DNA of 64,000 nt from Paenibacillus sp. sptzw28 (GCF_019550795.1 NZ_CP080545.1:5685501-5749500); one strand, 5' to 3'; counted from the stretch's first letter, positions 52,240 to 61,900 are shown. Program-made: numbers and translations. Notes: a model not told the origin generated them from the sequence alone.

Positions 52240-53093
52240 TGCTTATCATCCTTTAGATAATGTATTAACGCGTCCCGCCAATGCCGCAAGTCTGTCAGTC
52301 CGTTTACCCGGATGGCCGAATGGTCCATAACCGAGAAAGAAGGCCTTGGAGCCGGACGCGGGAATTCATCGGTCTTACAAGGCTCAAGCCGCAGCGACGC
52401 GCCGCTCTCCTCGAAGATCGCCTTGGCGAATTCGAACCATGAGCAGACGCCTGTATTAGAAGCATGATAAATGCCGTAATAATCCGTACGAACAAGCTCC
52501 AGCAGGAAATGCGCTAGGTCCAGCGTATAAGTAGGCGACCCGATCTGATCGTCAACGACCTTCAGCTGATCGCGCTCGCCCGCGAGCTTAAGCATTGTTT
52601 TCACAAAGTTATTGCCATACTTACCGTACACCCATGAGGTCCGGACAATAAAATAGCGGTCATGCAGCGAAGACACCGCCTGCTCGCCGGCCAGCTTCGA
52701 CTTGCCGTATACCGTTTGCGGGTTAGTAGGGTCGGTTTCATTGTATGCGATTGTCCCCCTGCCGTCGAACACATAGTCCGTACTCACATAGCAGAGCTTG
52801 GAACCGCTTTCCCTTGCAGCCAAGGCGATATTACGGGTACCGGCGGCATTAACGCGAAAAGCCTCGTCCGGTTCGGACTCGGCCTTATCGACGGCGGTAT
52901 AGGCGGCGCAATGGATCACAACATCGGGTTGATAGGCGCTTAGAACTTCCCGGCACTGCTTCAGGTTCGTAATGTCCAGCGCATCACGACCGAAGCCCTG
53001 AAGGTCGAAGCCTTCCGCCGAAAGGTTGACTAGCTCAGCACCCAATTGGCCGTTTGCGCCGGTAACCAGTACCTTCAAGCTGCGGCTTGTCAT
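52236..53093 (-). CDS. rmlD: dTDP-4-dehydrorhamnose reductase
   Basis: RmlD makes dTDP-L-rhamnose, the last step of the pathway. The 285-residue short-chain reductase has KVLVTGANGQLGAELV, VIHCAAYTAVDKAESEPDEA, STDYVFDGRG and YGKSKLAGEQAV (Tyr-X3-Lys). It overlaps rmlB by 4 bases. The N-terminal MTSRSLK precedes the fold. Confidence 0.95.
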   Translation of the reverse strand: MTSRSLKVLVTGANGQLGAELVNLSAEGFDLQGFGRDALDITNLKQCREVLSAYQPDVVIHCAAYTAVDKAESEPDEAFRVNAAGTRNIALAARESGSKLCYVSTDYVFDGRGTIAYNETDPTNPQTVYGKSKLAGEQAVSSLHDRYFIVRTSWVYGKYGNNFVKTMLKLAGERDQLKVVDDQIGSPTYTLDLAHFLLELVRTDYYGIYHASNTGVCSWFEFAKAIFEESGASLRLEPCKTDEFPRPAPRPSFSVMDHSAIRVNGLTDLRHWRDALIHYLKDDKQ

Positions 53094-54112
53094 GGATTCG
53101 TACCCAGACGCTCACCATACTGCGTCTTATAATACTGCTGATAGGCCCCGGATAGTACCTGCTCCATCCATTCTTTATTGTCCAGGTACCACTGGATGGT
53201 CGCCTTAGTACCATTCTCATAATCATATTTCGGCTGCCAGCCCAGCTCGGTGCGAATTTTGTCCGCATCGATCGCATAACGGCGGTCGTGCCCAAGCCGA
53301 TCTGTAACATATGAGATAAGCGATTCCGGTTTGCCGAGCTCTGCAAGAATCGTTCGCACGACCTGCAGATTGTTGCGTTCGTTGTTGCCGCCGACATTAT
53401 AGACCTCGCCGGAGCGGCCTTTATGAAGCACCAGATCGATTGCGCTGCAGTGATCCTCCACATAGAGCCAGTCGCGAACGTTCAGGCCGTCTCCATATAC
53501 AGGAAGCGGCTTGTCGTTCAGCGCGTTCTGAATCATAAGCGGAATCAGCTTCTCCGGGAATTGGTAAGGTCCGTAGTTATTGGAGCAGCGCGTAATATTG
53601 ACGTCCATGCCGAAAGTCTCGTGATAAGCACGGACCAGCAGGTCAGCCCCCGCTTTGCTGGCCGAGTACGGGCTGTTCGGAGCCAGCGGCGTTTCCTCCG
53701 TAAAGAGTCCGGTCTCTCCCAAAGTGCCGTACACTTCATCTGTCGAAACCTGAACAAACTTCTGCACCTTGTACTGCTTTGCGAGATCCAGCAGCGTTTG
53801 CGTCCCCAGAATGTTCGTACGAACGAAAATATCCGGCTGCAGAATGCTGCGGTCCACGTGCGATTCCGCGGCGAAGTTTACGACGATATCAATGCCTTCA
53901 GCGAATAGCGGCTCCATCGCAGGGCGGTCAGCAATATCGGCCCTTACAAACCGGTAGTTAGGGTGGTTCTCGACCGAACGCAGATTTTCCAGGTTCCCCG
54001 CATAGGTCAGAGCATCAACATTAACAATATGGTAATCGGGATACTGCTTCGCGATATAGAGAACAAAATTGCTGCCAATAAATCCGGCTCCACCGGTAAT
54101 CAATAATTTCAT
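53090..54112 (-). CDS. rmlB: dTDP-glucose 4,6-dehydratase
   Basis: RmlB converts dTDP-glucose to dTDP-4-keto-6-deoxyglucose. The 340-residue protein has LLITGGAGFIGSNFVLY, NFAAESHVDRSI, STDEVYGTLGE (with the catalytic Asp/Glu pair) and YSASKAGADLLVRAY. The start ATG was chosen 11 bases after AAGGGTGA; the GTG five codons earlier touches the ribosome site. It is followed by rmlD with a 4-base overlap. Confidence 0.96.
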   Translation of the reverse strand: MKLLITGGAGFIGSNFVLYIAKQYPDYHIVNVDALTYAGNLENLRSVENHPNYRFVRADIADRPAMEPLFAEGIDIVVNFAAESHVDRSILQPDIFVRTNILGTQTLLDLAKQYKVQKFVQVSTDEVYGTLGETGLFTEETPLAPNSPYSASKAGADLLVRAYHETFGMDVNITRCSNNYGPYQFPEKLIPLMIQNALNDKPLPVYGDGLNVRDWLYVEDHCSAIDLVLHKGRSGEVYNVGGNNERNNLQVVRTILAELGKPESLISYVTDRLGHDRRYAIDADKIRTELGWQPKYDYENGTKATIQWYLDNKEWMEQVLSGAYQQYYKTQYGERLGTNP

Positions 54113-54123
54113 CGTGCTATAAC

Positions 54124-54681
54124 TCACCCTTCATATAGAAAATTGGTTTCCGCCTCAGCCAGAACCGGATGTTTCGTATCTTTCTCAGATAAAACAGGCC
54201 TAGCTGTCGGCCAATCGATGTCCAGCGCCGGGTCATCCCAAGCAATACCCCGGTCATGCTCCGGCGAGTAGAGAGCATCCACCTTATACTGAACCTCGCA
54301 GTTCGGCACAAGCGTGCAGAATCCATGGGCAAAGCCTTGCGGCACAAGAAGCTGCCGTTTATTCGCTGTGCTAAGAATGAAGCCCTGCCATTGTCCGAAC
54401 GTAGGCGAACCCTTGCGGATGTCCACCACTACATCATATATCGCACCGGCCGTTACGCGTACCAGTTTTGTCTGGGCTTTAGGGTTCAGCTGATAATGAA
54501 GGCCTCTGAGAACGCCTGTTTCAACAGAAAGAGAATGATTGTCCTGCACAAAGGCGTGTTCAATACCGTTTGCTCTAAAAGTCGCTTCATTGTAGCTTTC
54601 CAGAAAAAAGCCCCGGTGATCGCCGAATACCGCAGGTTCGATCAGTTTCACACCAGGAAGATTCGTTTGTATGATTTTCAT
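54124..54681 (-). CDS. rmlC: dTDP-4-dehydrorhamnose 3,5-epimerase
   Basis: RmlC epimerises the keto sugar at C3 and C5. The 185-residue cupin has GDHRGFFLESYN, VLRGLHYQLNPKAQTKLVRV (catalytic His), VDIRKGSPTFGQW, VPQGFAHGFCTL and YKVDALYSPEHDRGIAWDDP. It has AGGTGAAC as ribosome site, 17 bases after rmlA. Confidence 0.96.
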   Translation of the reverse strand: MKIIQTNLPGVKLIEPAVFGDHRGFFLESYNEATFRANGIEHAFVQDNHSLSVETGVLRGLHYQLNPKAQTKLVRVTAGAIYDVVVDIRKGSPTFGQWQGFILSTANKRQLLVPQGFAHGFCTLVPNCEVQYKVDALYSPEHDRGIAWDDPALDIDWPTARPVLSEKDTKHPVLAEAETNFLYEG

Positions 54682-54698
54682 TAGTTCACCTATTCTTC

Positions 54699-55442
54699 TT
54701 ACAGTTTAAGTTTGCCGAACTCTTCGCCGAACACGATATCTTTGGCCAGTTCATTAGCTTTAGTAAGGGATGCATGTGTTCCGGCATCGGTCCACCAGCC
54801 CTTCAGGATATCGTAAGAGAGTTCATTAGAAGCAATATAAGCATTATTAACATCGGTGATTTCCAGTTCACCGCGGCCGGAAGGCTTTAACGTCCGTACA
54901 ATCTCAAATACACGGCTATCATACATGTATATTCCGGTTACAGCGAAGCTGCTTTTAGGTTGCTGCGGTTTTTCCTCGATCGAGACGATTCTGTCCCCGT
55001 CGAGTTCTGCCACACCATACCGCTGCGGATCATGAACCTCTTGAATAAGGATCTTGGCCCCCTTAACTTGCTGCCGGAAATTATCCGCAAAAGTCGCTAT
55101 GCTGTCATCGAATACATTGTCGCCCAGGATAACAACCATTTGGTCGCCATTCACGAAACGCTCCGCCATTCCAAGCGCTTGAGCAATTCCACCGGCCTCG
55201 TCCTGCACTTTATATGTAAAGGTCAGACCGAACTCGCGTCCGCTGCCTAGCAGGTTGACCACATCGCCCATGTGGTCTTTACCTGTGACGATTAGGATAT
55301 CATTAATATCAGCTTCTTTAAGCTTGGCAATTGAGTGGAAAATCATCGGGTATTTGCCTACTGGAAGCAAGTGCTTATTTGTTATTTTGGTGAGTGGATA
55401 CAGGCGAGAGCCTGTTCCGCCTGCAAGAATTATACCTTTCAT
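54699..55442 (-). CDS. rmlA: Glucose-1-phosphate thymidylyltransferase (short form)
   Basis: RmlA makes dTDP-glucose from glucose-1-phosphate and dTTP. MKGIILAGGTGSRLYPLTK is the nucleotidyltransferase signature and VILGDNVFDDSI the metal-binding motif. The 247-residue length is that of the short RmlA type common in Firmicutes and archaea (others about 290). GGGAGGCTG precedes the ATG. A promoter lies just upstream, and this gene marks the point where base composition changes. Confidence 0.94.
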   Translation of the reverse strand: MKGIILAGGTGSRLYPLTKITNKHLLPVGKYPMIFHSIAKLKEADINDILIVTGKDHMGDVVNLLGSGREFGLTFTYKVQDEAGGIAQALGMAERFVNGDQMVVILGDNVFDDSIATFADNFRQQVKGAKILIQEVHDPQRYGVAELDGDRIVSIEEKPQQPKSSFAVTGIYMYDSRVFEIVRTLKPSGRGELEITDVNNAYIASNELSYDILKGWWTDAGTHASLTKANELAKDIVFGEEFGKLKL

Positions 55443-55461
55443 TAATTTCAGCCTCCCACGC

Positions 55462-55491
55462 ATTGTATTTAAATTTTAATGCCTATGTAAA
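55462..55491 (-). promoter_or_regulatory. Candidate promoter of the rml genes
   Basis: TTTACA (55486-55491) and TACAAT (55462-55467) are 18 bases apart on the minus strand, 20 bases ahead of the rmlA start. It may give the rhamnose genes expression independent of the upstream cassette. Confidence 0.5.
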
Positions 55492-55516
55492 ACATTTAAT
55501 TAGTGAAATTTCCATA

Positions 55517-56158
55517 TTAGGGCGACCAAGTAATTCCTTGCTGGATGACCCTTGCAGGATTACCAACTGCCACCGAATTGGCCGGAATATCTTTTGTCAC
55601 AACCGATTTAGCACCAATCACAACGTTATCGCCTATCTTCACATTTTTTAAAATTGAAGCGCCATGTCCTATCCAAACTCGATCACCAATAATGATTCTC
55701 CCGCATATCTGCTCTACACCGTCAATTTTGTGTACATCAGAATCAATAATAGTTACATCCCATGAAATCATACAGCTTTCCCCGATCGATATATCTTTAA
55801 AGGCAAATATTTTGGAAAATCCCGAAACATGAGTATTATTTCCGATACTCAATTTCCCTCCGGTTATTACCTTTACTCTAACACCAGGTGCCAAATTAAC
55901 CTTTCCACTAATAGTCAACTCGGCACTCTCCCCAATGTTGATAATGGATTGATCTTTACCCGGAGTGCTTGCAAACCCAAATTCTGTTCCGATTATAAGG
56001 ATATCACTGACAAGAAGCCTTGCTTTAGCACCCTTCGTCAAGATGGATTTAGGATGTATTAGAATCGGAAATCCATCAATATTATTAGTCTCATCCACTA
56101 ATTTGGAGATTTTCCGACTTTTCCAACGAGTCAGCCAATTGAGAAATTGAGTCTTCAT
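55517..56158 (-). CDS. Hexapeptide-repeat acyltransferase
   Basis: A 213-residue left-handed beta-helix acetyltransferase-like protein. Repeats of the (I/V)GXXXX form run from about residue 70 to 200 (INIGESAELTISGKVNLAPG, IGDRVWIGHGASILKNVKIG, NVVIGAKSVVTKDIPANSVA) and end NPARVI, as in O-acetyltransferases of sugars. The conserved His in the active-site loop is probably SDVHKIDG. The start overlaps the previous gene by 4 bases (ATGA). It likely O-acetylates the glycan. Confidence 0.88.
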   Translation of the reverse strand: MKTQFLNWLTRWKSRKISKLVDETNNIDGFPILIHPKSILTKGAKARLLVSDILIIGTEFGFASTPGKDQSIINIGESAELTISGKVNLAPGVRVKVITGGKLSIGNNTHVSGFSKIFAFKDISIGESCMISWDVTIIDSDVHKIDGVEQICGRIIIGDRVWIGHGASILKNVKIGDNVVIGAKSVVTKDIPANSVAVGNPARVIQQGITWSP

Positions 56159-57552
56159 ATTTTCTTTACCTTCTCCACTAGCTTCCTCAGAGGCGTGCTA
56201 TATCTCCATATTTTGGAGGATTTTATTTTGTTTAAATCGTTATTTAATTCGTTTATTAGGCTGTTTGCTGTATCCAAATCGAACTTGGACTGTTTTAATT
56301 TCTCGCTCATCTGTTGAATATTTTGTTTAAGAGCGTTATTTTCATCTTGAACCAATCTATTTTTCTCTTCCATCTCATGAATTGTCTCTTCAGACAATCT
56401 ATTTTTCTCTTCCATCTCATGAATTGTCTCTTCAGACAATCTATTTTTCTCTTCTAACTTATGATTCGTTTCTTCAAATGCATCAAGACGAACCTCCAAG
56501 TTTCTAATCTGATCCATTAGTTGAACTTCCCGATTTAATCTTACATCTAACTCAAGGCATTTGCTTTGAACCTGTTGCTGGTAGAAGAAAAAATAGTCGG
56601 TTATATTCGGTACATTGATAACATTTGAGTAATCATACTGCTCTATGGTTTCTTTATAAATGTCGATTAACTTTTCTGAGTGCTTGTCAATACAGAACTT
56701 ATCTATTATTATAGATCGATTCACTTCCCCCATCTCTGGATGGTATGAATGAAATATATCTATTAAATCATCAACCGTATAATCCTTTCGAAACCTTCTA
56801 CCCGATAAATTATTCTTTAAACTTTCTTCTAGTAAAGATTCCGTAATCATGCCATCTCCACCGTGTATATCATAAACGAGCACAGCTCTTCCACAAGCCA
56901 TGCTCTCTAAAACTCCCCGTCCCAAGGTAATGACAAGGTCAGCTTTGTTAATGTAGTGTTCAGTATCCCAAACCATATTTGGGTATCCTATATGAAAAAC
57001 TTCTATGTTCAAACGCCTGCATGCTTCTTCAATTTTCTCTTTCATCTCGTCCACGAAGTGATTCGATAAAACCAGAACCTTCTTTAGCTTTGTATTGATT
57101 GGCGTAAGCGGGGAATATCGGATAATATCAACTGCATTATTAATAATATCAACATTGGTAACACCACTTTTATTTAAATGATTTTTAACCTCTTCACTCA
57201 CAGCTAAATATTTGCTAATTCCAAGTTCGATCTCTGGGGTTTGTTCGAGAAAAGGCAATACCCCATGCACCATAACCACAATCGGGAGATGGGGAAAGTA
57301 TTTTCTAGCAATAATAGTAGTCGTATTATGATGACAGTGAATGATATCATGTTGACGGATATTCTTAGCCACAAGAATGTCATCCGTAACATATACCCCA
57401 TTTTCTTCAATTTTTTGCTTAATTTTACCCAGAAGCGGGGCATAAATAGTAATCTCGTGACCCCATTCGACAAGCTTCTTAGTAAGAGTATACAAGTAAG
57501 TCTCAGTCCCAGCATAATCTTGCAGATGATGGGTTACAAATAAAATTCTCAT
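56155..57552 (-). CDS. Glycosyltransferase (GT4-like) with a C-terminal coiled coil
   Basis: A 465-residue protein. The first 310 residues are a GT-B fold: FVTHHLQDYAGTETYLYTLT, VMVHGVLPF and LGRGVLESMACGRAVLVYD (the acceptor/donor Glu motif). The last 150 residues form a long coiled coil with two exact 14-residue repeats, EEKNRLSEETIHEM, before a basic C-terminus. Such coiled coils act as molecular rulers or scaffold anchors in chain-length control. GAGGATG lies 7 bases before the ATG. It follows the Wzt gene by 11 bases. Confidence 0.85.
   Translation of the reverse strand: MRILFVTHHLQDYAGTETYLYTLTKKLVEWGHEITIYAPLLGKIKQKIEENGVYVTDDILVAKNIRQHDIIHCHHNTTTIIARKYFPHLPIVVMVHGVLPFLEQTPEIELGISKYLAVSEEVKNHLNKSGVTNVDIINNAVDIIRYSPLTPINTKLKKVLVLSNHFVDEMKEKIEEACRRLNIEVFHIGYPNMVWDTEHYINKADLVITLGRGVLESMACGRAVLVYDIHGGDGMITESLLEESLKNNLSGRRFRKDYTVDDLIDIFHSYHPEMGEVNRSIIIDKFCIDKHSEKLIDIYKETIEQYDYSNVINVPNITDYFFFYQQQVQSKCLELDVRLNREVQLMDQIRNLEVRLDAFEETNHKLEEKNRLSEETIHEMEEKNRLSEETIHEMEEKNRLVQDENNALKQNIQQMSEKLKQSKFDLDTANSLINELNNDLNKIKSSKIWRYSTPLRKLVEKVKKI
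56353..56448 (-). repeat. 42-bp direct repeat inside the coiled-coil coding region
   Basis: The 12-base word CAATCTATTTTT starts at 56353, 56395 and 56437, exactly 42 apart, and the intervening 30 bases are identical in both copies. The unit encodes 14 residues, two heptads, so gain or loss changes coiled-coil length without altering phase. Confidence 0.9.
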
Positions 57553-57563
57553 TTATATCATCC

Positions 57564-58838
57564 TCACAAAATATTGGTACGTTTACTCGTGCTCCCTAGG
57601 TTGGAGTTAACGTGAATTTCGGGATTTAAGTTTGCAATACCTATACTCATATTATTGGGAGTGATTATAACTTTTTTAAAATCAAGTCTTCTATCTACGG
57701 GTACTATTTCAAAATTAACACGCTCGGATAATCCGGAAGAAACAAAGTATTCTCCCTTTCCTAGATTCAATTTTGTTTTAAAATCTACTGTAAAAACAGC
57801 ATCCTTAACTTGAGGCGGTATGACAATCTTTTCGTCATAGGTATTTATAGCAAAAGCTTCAATTCCGTTTATCGTTTTTATTGTAAATCCGATAATGGGG
57901 AACTCCAATTCTTTATTTGCCTTCGCAACAATACGAATTGTACATGTTTCGCACGATTCAACCTTCTCCAAGCTCTCATTTTCATAGTTTAGAAATTGAA
58001 CATCAAGTATCTCACCATCACCTGTACCATAGCGGGTTTCTTGAATAGTACCCAATGTTTTAGGCTTTTCTTCTTTTTGTTTAATCTGAGCCATTTCCTC
58101 GCTGTTAGCATAAATTATTTGATAATATGAATTAACTACCTGATTAGGTTCACCCGAGTCAATAATTCTTCCCTTGTCCAAAAGATAGGCATAATTGCAG
58201 TACTGTTTTACCGATTGAACATCATGGGTTACAAACAAGATTGTCTTTCCCTTTTCTTGAAATTCCTCAAACTTTCTAAAACATTTCATTTGAAACCGAC
58301 TGTCGCCGACGGCTAATGCCTCATCTACTATTAGGATTTCAGGATCAATATGGATGGCAGCTGAAAAAGCTAGGCGGACATACATACCGCTTGAGTAAGT
58401 TTTGACGGGTTCATCAATAAAACGGCCAATTTCAGCAAAAGCTTCAATTTCATTAAACCGTTGGTCCATTTCATATTTGCTAAAACCCTGTATAGCTCCA
58501 TTTAAATAAACATTATCTCGACCCGAAAATTCGCCGTTAAAACCTGCCCCCAACTCAAGTAGTGCAGCTATGCGACCATTAATGTTCACCTTACCTGACG
58601 TAGGATTCAATACTCCGGCAATAATCTTCAATAATGTACTTTTACCACTGCCGTTTTGTCCTACAATTCCTACAGTTTGTCCTTTTCTTACTAAAAAATT
58701 AATATCTTGAAGCGCCCAAAAATCGGTATGATAGGTCGTATTACTGAAGGATATCATTTCCTTTAATCTGTCTTTGGGGGTTGCATACATCTTATAGTGT
58801 TTGGACAAGGAAGAAACCTGAATCGATATATCCTGCAT
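57564..58838 (-). CDS. wzt: Polysaccharide ABC exporter ATPase with carbohydrate-binding domain
   Basis: The ATPase of a Wzm/Wzt exporter that carries lipid-linked glycans across the membrane. The 424-residue protein has Walker A GQNGSGKST, signature YSSGMYVRLAFS (the SSGM form of Wzt), Walker B ILIVDEALAVGD, and about 170 C-terminal residues with a beta-sandwich pattern (ILDVQFLNYENES, CTIRIVAKANKELEF, GFTIKTINGIEAF). In E. coli O9a this domain binds the finished, end-modified glycan. No good ribosome site is seen; it follows the GT gene by 1 base. Confidence 0.93.
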   Translation of the reverse strand: MQDISIQVSSLSKHYKMYATPKDRLKEMISFSNTTYHTDFWALQDINFLVRKGQTVGIVGQNGSGKSTLLKIIAGVLNPTSGKVNINGRIAALLELGAGFNGEFSGRDNVYLNGAIQGFSKYEMDQRFNEIEAFAEIGRFIDEPVKTYSSGMYVRLAFSAAIHIDPEILIVDEALAVGDSRFQMKCFRKFEEFQEKGKTILFVTHDVQSVKQYCNYAYLLDKGRIIDSGEPNQVVNSYYQIIYANSEEMAQIKQKEEKPKTLGTIQETRYGTGDGEILDVQFLNYENESLEKVESCETCTIRIVAKANKELEFPIIGFTIKTINGIEAFAINTYDEKIVIPPQVKDAVFTVDFKTKLNLGKGEYFVSSGLSERVNFEIVPVDRRLDFKKVIITPNNMSIGIANLNPEIHVNSNLGSTSKRTNIL

Positions 58839-58839
58839 A

Positions 58840-60072
58840 CTAACTCCCCTTCATAATAGACTCGATTTTACGAGCTGATTTTTCCCAATTAAAACGTTGA
58901 ACATATTGATAAGACTTCTCCGACATAAGTTTCTGTTTCTCTTCGTTATTAAGAAGTGCTATAACTTCTTTTGCGATGCTAAATGGGTCAGAATCTGCCA
59001 ATACGGCTTCTCCTTCAGTAAAGACAGTATGTGTACACTCTGATTTAATTTCGACGACCGGAAGTTTACATGCCATCATTTCATGCGGAATTAAAGAATA
59101 ATTAGTCATAGAAAATACCATTCCAATAGTTGCTTCGCTATATAACATTGCTAACTGTTCGTGGTTTAAAATTCCTGCATTTTTATATTCAAACGGTATC
59201 CCTTGATAATCATTCCAACCAAATAAGACAATTTCACAATCTGGAATCTGTTCTTTGACTATACTCAAAGCCAATATGCCAAGTTCAACTCCACGTCTCG
59301 GAGTAACATGTCTAGCGTAATAGACAATTGTTTGCTTCTTTCGTTCTATTTTTCTGGGATAATAAACAGTTGGTTCAAATGCCAATTCAAAATAATCGGC
59401 TTCGCAACCATATCTCTCCCTCATAATGTTTGCCAACCAAGGTCCGGCCGTTATGCATTTGTACCCCATCTTATAAGTCTGTTCCGCAAACACAAACTCT
59501 GAACTCATTGCATAAAAAGACGGTTCGAAATCCTGAACAAAATAACTTTTTTGCTTGGCATTATTTACTCGATATACATAGTAGGCCGTTACCCAGGAAG
59601 TAGCGAGAAGGATATCACAATTTCTAGGTTTTTGGTGCCCCAGTTCGACTTGCGCCTTTAAGGAAATAAAATGGCGGTTAATCGCGTCTCTGGCGTCAAG
59701 GCCATTAGAATAATTTGTGTGTCCAACAATATAAATACGATTATCATGTCCAAATTTTTCGAGAAAGTGAATTATGCGAAAAATAGTCATATGACCACCC
59801 GATCCTATACCGAAATCCGGGATGAACCAATTGATTATCAACTTTCGGCTATCAGTTATCCTTTGCGGTCTAAATGGGTTGTTTTGTAAATCAACCTTGA
59901 TAAAGTTCCAAAAAAAATCAGGTGATGCATCCGATAAGGCAGACACCACATTATTTTCGGGTTTCCCTCTTCTAGCAATGTAGCTTTTCCCCATATTAAT
60001 CATTGCTTTAAAACCGGAGTGTTTCCATATAAATACGGCCCGCTTACTCAAATAAAGTATCTTTTTAAACAT
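58840..60072 (-). CDS. Glycosyltransferase, WsaF-like (rhamnosyltransferase)
   Basis: A 410-residue GT-B enzyme. The opening INWFIPDFGIGSGGHMTIFR is the motif I associate with WsaF of the Geobacillus S-layer glycan locus and with related rhamnan synthesis enzymes. SYFVQDFEPSFYAMSSEF, YYARHVTPRRGVELG and SLIPHEMMACKLPVVE complete the pattern. The N-terminus (about 75 residues) is amphipathic. The start ATG follows GGGGGAG closely; a Met eight codons earlier overlaps the previous gene but has no ribosome site. Linkage type cannot be deduced. Confidence 0.85.
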   Translation of the reverse strand: MFKKILYLSKRAVFIWKHSGFKAMINMGKSYIARRGKPENNVVSALSDASPDFFWNFIKVDLQNNPFRPQRITDSRKLIINWFIPDFGIGSGGHMTIFRIIHFLEKFGHDNRIYIVGHTNYSNGLDARDAINRHFISLKAQVELGHQKPRNCDILLATSWVTAYYVYRVNNAKQKSYFVQDFEPSFYAMSSEFVFAEQTYKMGYKCITAGPWLANIMRERYGCEADYFELAFEPTVYYPRKIERKKQTIVYYARHVTPRRGVELGILALSIVKEQIPDCEIVLFGWNDYQGIPFEYKNAGILNHEQLAMLYSEATIGMVFSMTNYSLIPHEMMACKLPVVEIKSECTHTVFTEGEAVLADSDPFSIAKEVIALLNNEEKQKLMSEKSYQYVQRFNWEKSARKIESIMKGS

Positions 60073-60085
60073 ATTCTCCCCCAGG

Positions 60086-61063
60086 CTATCCTGCATTTTT
60101 TTCTAACGAAAACATTCGCTTCAGAAAACGCGGCATTTTTTTATGTCTTCCACCGAAATAAGCCCCTAATCTTCGGTAAACATTAAGCCAAAATGTGAAA
60201 TATATCCAATAGAACTGCTGCCTCTTGGTATATTGGCACTCCTTAATAATATATTTAGCATCATTATATGTCGCCTTAAGACTCGCAGGAATCAATCTTA
60301 ATAACGTGACTTGATCGATATAGCCGAGCGTTAACTCCAAACCTCTGTATTCATCGAAAAAACGCTTAATATATTGGTTTAACGGATAACTATGAGAGTG
60401 TATGACAGAGGCAGTAGGTGAGTATACTTTTTTGTATTTATTCTCCATAATATCTTTGCCCATTAACTGATCTTCGGAATAGATCACATCACGAAATTTG
60501 ATTTGTTCCCATACATCTTTGCGTAAAGCTGAATTAACGTTAGAATTAAAAGCCATCCACCCCTGGTTGTTGCGATAATGCTCCCACCCCTCCTCATTAT
60601 CTGCCACATATTGAATCAAAGGCTCGTTTGTAACTGAAAAGTTTTTAAAATGATAGATTATATCTTTTTGCGTTGTCGGATTACAATCCGCTCTTGGAAT
60701 ATGTTTACCGAATACACAAGCAACGGCTGAGTCCAAGTGAAAACCGGCGATTAATTCGTCCAACCATGAATCATTTGCTGGCGTCGCATCTTGCGTTATA
60801 AAAACTAGGAATTCTCCATTGGCCAAACTAGCTGCATAGTTTCTTGTTTTGCCATGCCCGAATTCCTTTTTATCAATGGCATAATATCTTACCGGATATT
60901 TCTTGACGATCTCAATAGTACCATCCACCGAACCGGAATCAACGACAATAACTTCATATTTGTACTGTGTTTTTTGGCTGAATACAGCTGTTAAAACTTC
61001 ATCAATGTATTCAATTCCATTATAGGTTGGCAGAATAACTGAAACATTGATTTTAGATTCCAT
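60086..61063 (-). CDS. Glycosyltransferase family 2 (rhamnosyltransferase-like)
   Basis: A 325-residue GT-A enzyme. NVSVILPTYNGIEYIDEVLT, VDSGSVDGTIEIVKKYPVRY, KEFGHGKTRNYAASLANGEF and FITQDATPANDSWLDELIAG follow the same plan as the GT2 at the other end of the locus (FDHGGTRNYAA, TQDALPSDD). GAGGGAAG precedes the ATG. This is a paralogous pair by sequence plan. Expected to add rhamnose or another sugar to the lipid-linked chain. Confidence 0.88.
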   Translation of the reverse strand: MESKINVSVILPTYNGIEYIDEVLTAVFSQKTQYKYEVIVVDSGSVDGTIEIVKKYPVRYYAIDKKEFGHGKTRNYAASLANGEFLVFITQDATPANDSWLDELIAGFHLDSAVACVFGKHIPRADCNPTTQKDIIYHFKNFSVTNEPLIQYVADNEEGWEHYRNNQGWMAFNSNVNSALRKDVWEQIKFRDVIYSEDQLMGKDIMENKYKKVYSPTASVIHSHSYPLNQYIKRFFDEYRGLELTLGYIDQVTLLRLIPASLKATYNDAKYIIKECQYTKRQQFYWIYFTFWLNVYRRLGAYFGGRHKKMPRFLKRMFSLEKNAG

Positions 61064-61096
61064 AAGTCTTCCCTCGCATGTATGATAATTTAAACT

Positions 61097-61900
61097 CTAT
61101 AAAACATCAGCAAATCCGGATTTAAGCTTGCGAAAGATTAAACCACCAATCAAAAACATGGCCATACCTGCAGCAAATAAATACATTAGTCCATAAAAGT
61201 TTATTGGTTCATCGCTAAGCAGTATCATTCTATATCCTTCAATTAAATAAAATACAGGATTAATTTCTAGATACACTTTATATTCATTAGGAATGGCGCT
61301 AAATGGAAAGACGATAGGTGTGAAATAGAACCAGAGGTTCAACACAACTCCTATAAACTGTCCGATGTCTCGTAAGTACACCGTTAGACTTGCAAGAAGC
61401 CAGCTTAATCCAAGCATGAATAGGGATATTCCCACTAAGTAAAGGGGCAGCACAAATACCGTTGCCTTTAGATCTATTCCATTCGCCAGGAGAAATATCA
61501 GCAATAAACAGAAGGAAATGAAATGGTTAATCAGTCCAGAGATAAGATAATTAAAAGAAAGAAGCTCACTGTTAAACCTCATCTTTGTAACTAAATTCAC
61601 GTTATCCATAATGGTGTTTGGTGCTCTTGACACCACTTCAACAAAGTATAGCCATGGTATTAAACCGCAAACCAGCCAAACAGTAAAATTGACTCCCGTA
61701 AATTCTGGACCCAGTTTGATTCTCATTACGACCGAAAAAATAAAACTAAAAATTAAAATTTGGCTTATCGGATGGATAATTGACCATAATAGACCCAGAT
61801 ATGAACCGGCGTATTTGGTTTTTAAATCACGTTTTACCATACCAATGATGGTGTACCTATTGTGTTTTATTGATTTGGAAAACCTAATAATCCCCTTCAT
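61097..61900 (-). CDS. wzm: Polysaccharide ABC exporter permease
   Basis: The membrane partner of Wzt. The 267-residue protein has DLKTKYAGSYLGLLWSIIHP (the ABC-2 amphipathic coupling segment of Wzm), six hydrophobic segments including IFSFIFSVVMRI, ISFCLLLIFLLANG and FVLPLYLVGISLFMLGLSWL, and FYFTPIVFPFSAIPNEY. The ATG overlaps the stop of the preceding gene by 4 bases. wzm and wzt are separated by two glycosyltransferase genes, a less common arrangement. Confidence 0.94.
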   Translation of the reverse strand: MKGIIRFSKSIKHNRYTIIGMVKRDLKTKYAGSYLGLLWSIIHPISQILIFSFIFSVVMRIKLGPEFTGVNFTVWLVCGLIPWLYFVEVVSRAPNTIMDNVNLVTKMRFNSELLSFNYLISGLINHFISFCLLLIFLLANGIDLKATVFVLPLYLVGISLFMLGLSWLLASLTVYLRDIGQFIGVVLNLWFYFTPIVFPFSAIPNEYKVYLEINPVFYLIEGYRMILLSDEPINFYGLMYLFAAGMAMFLIGGLIFRKLKSGFADVL

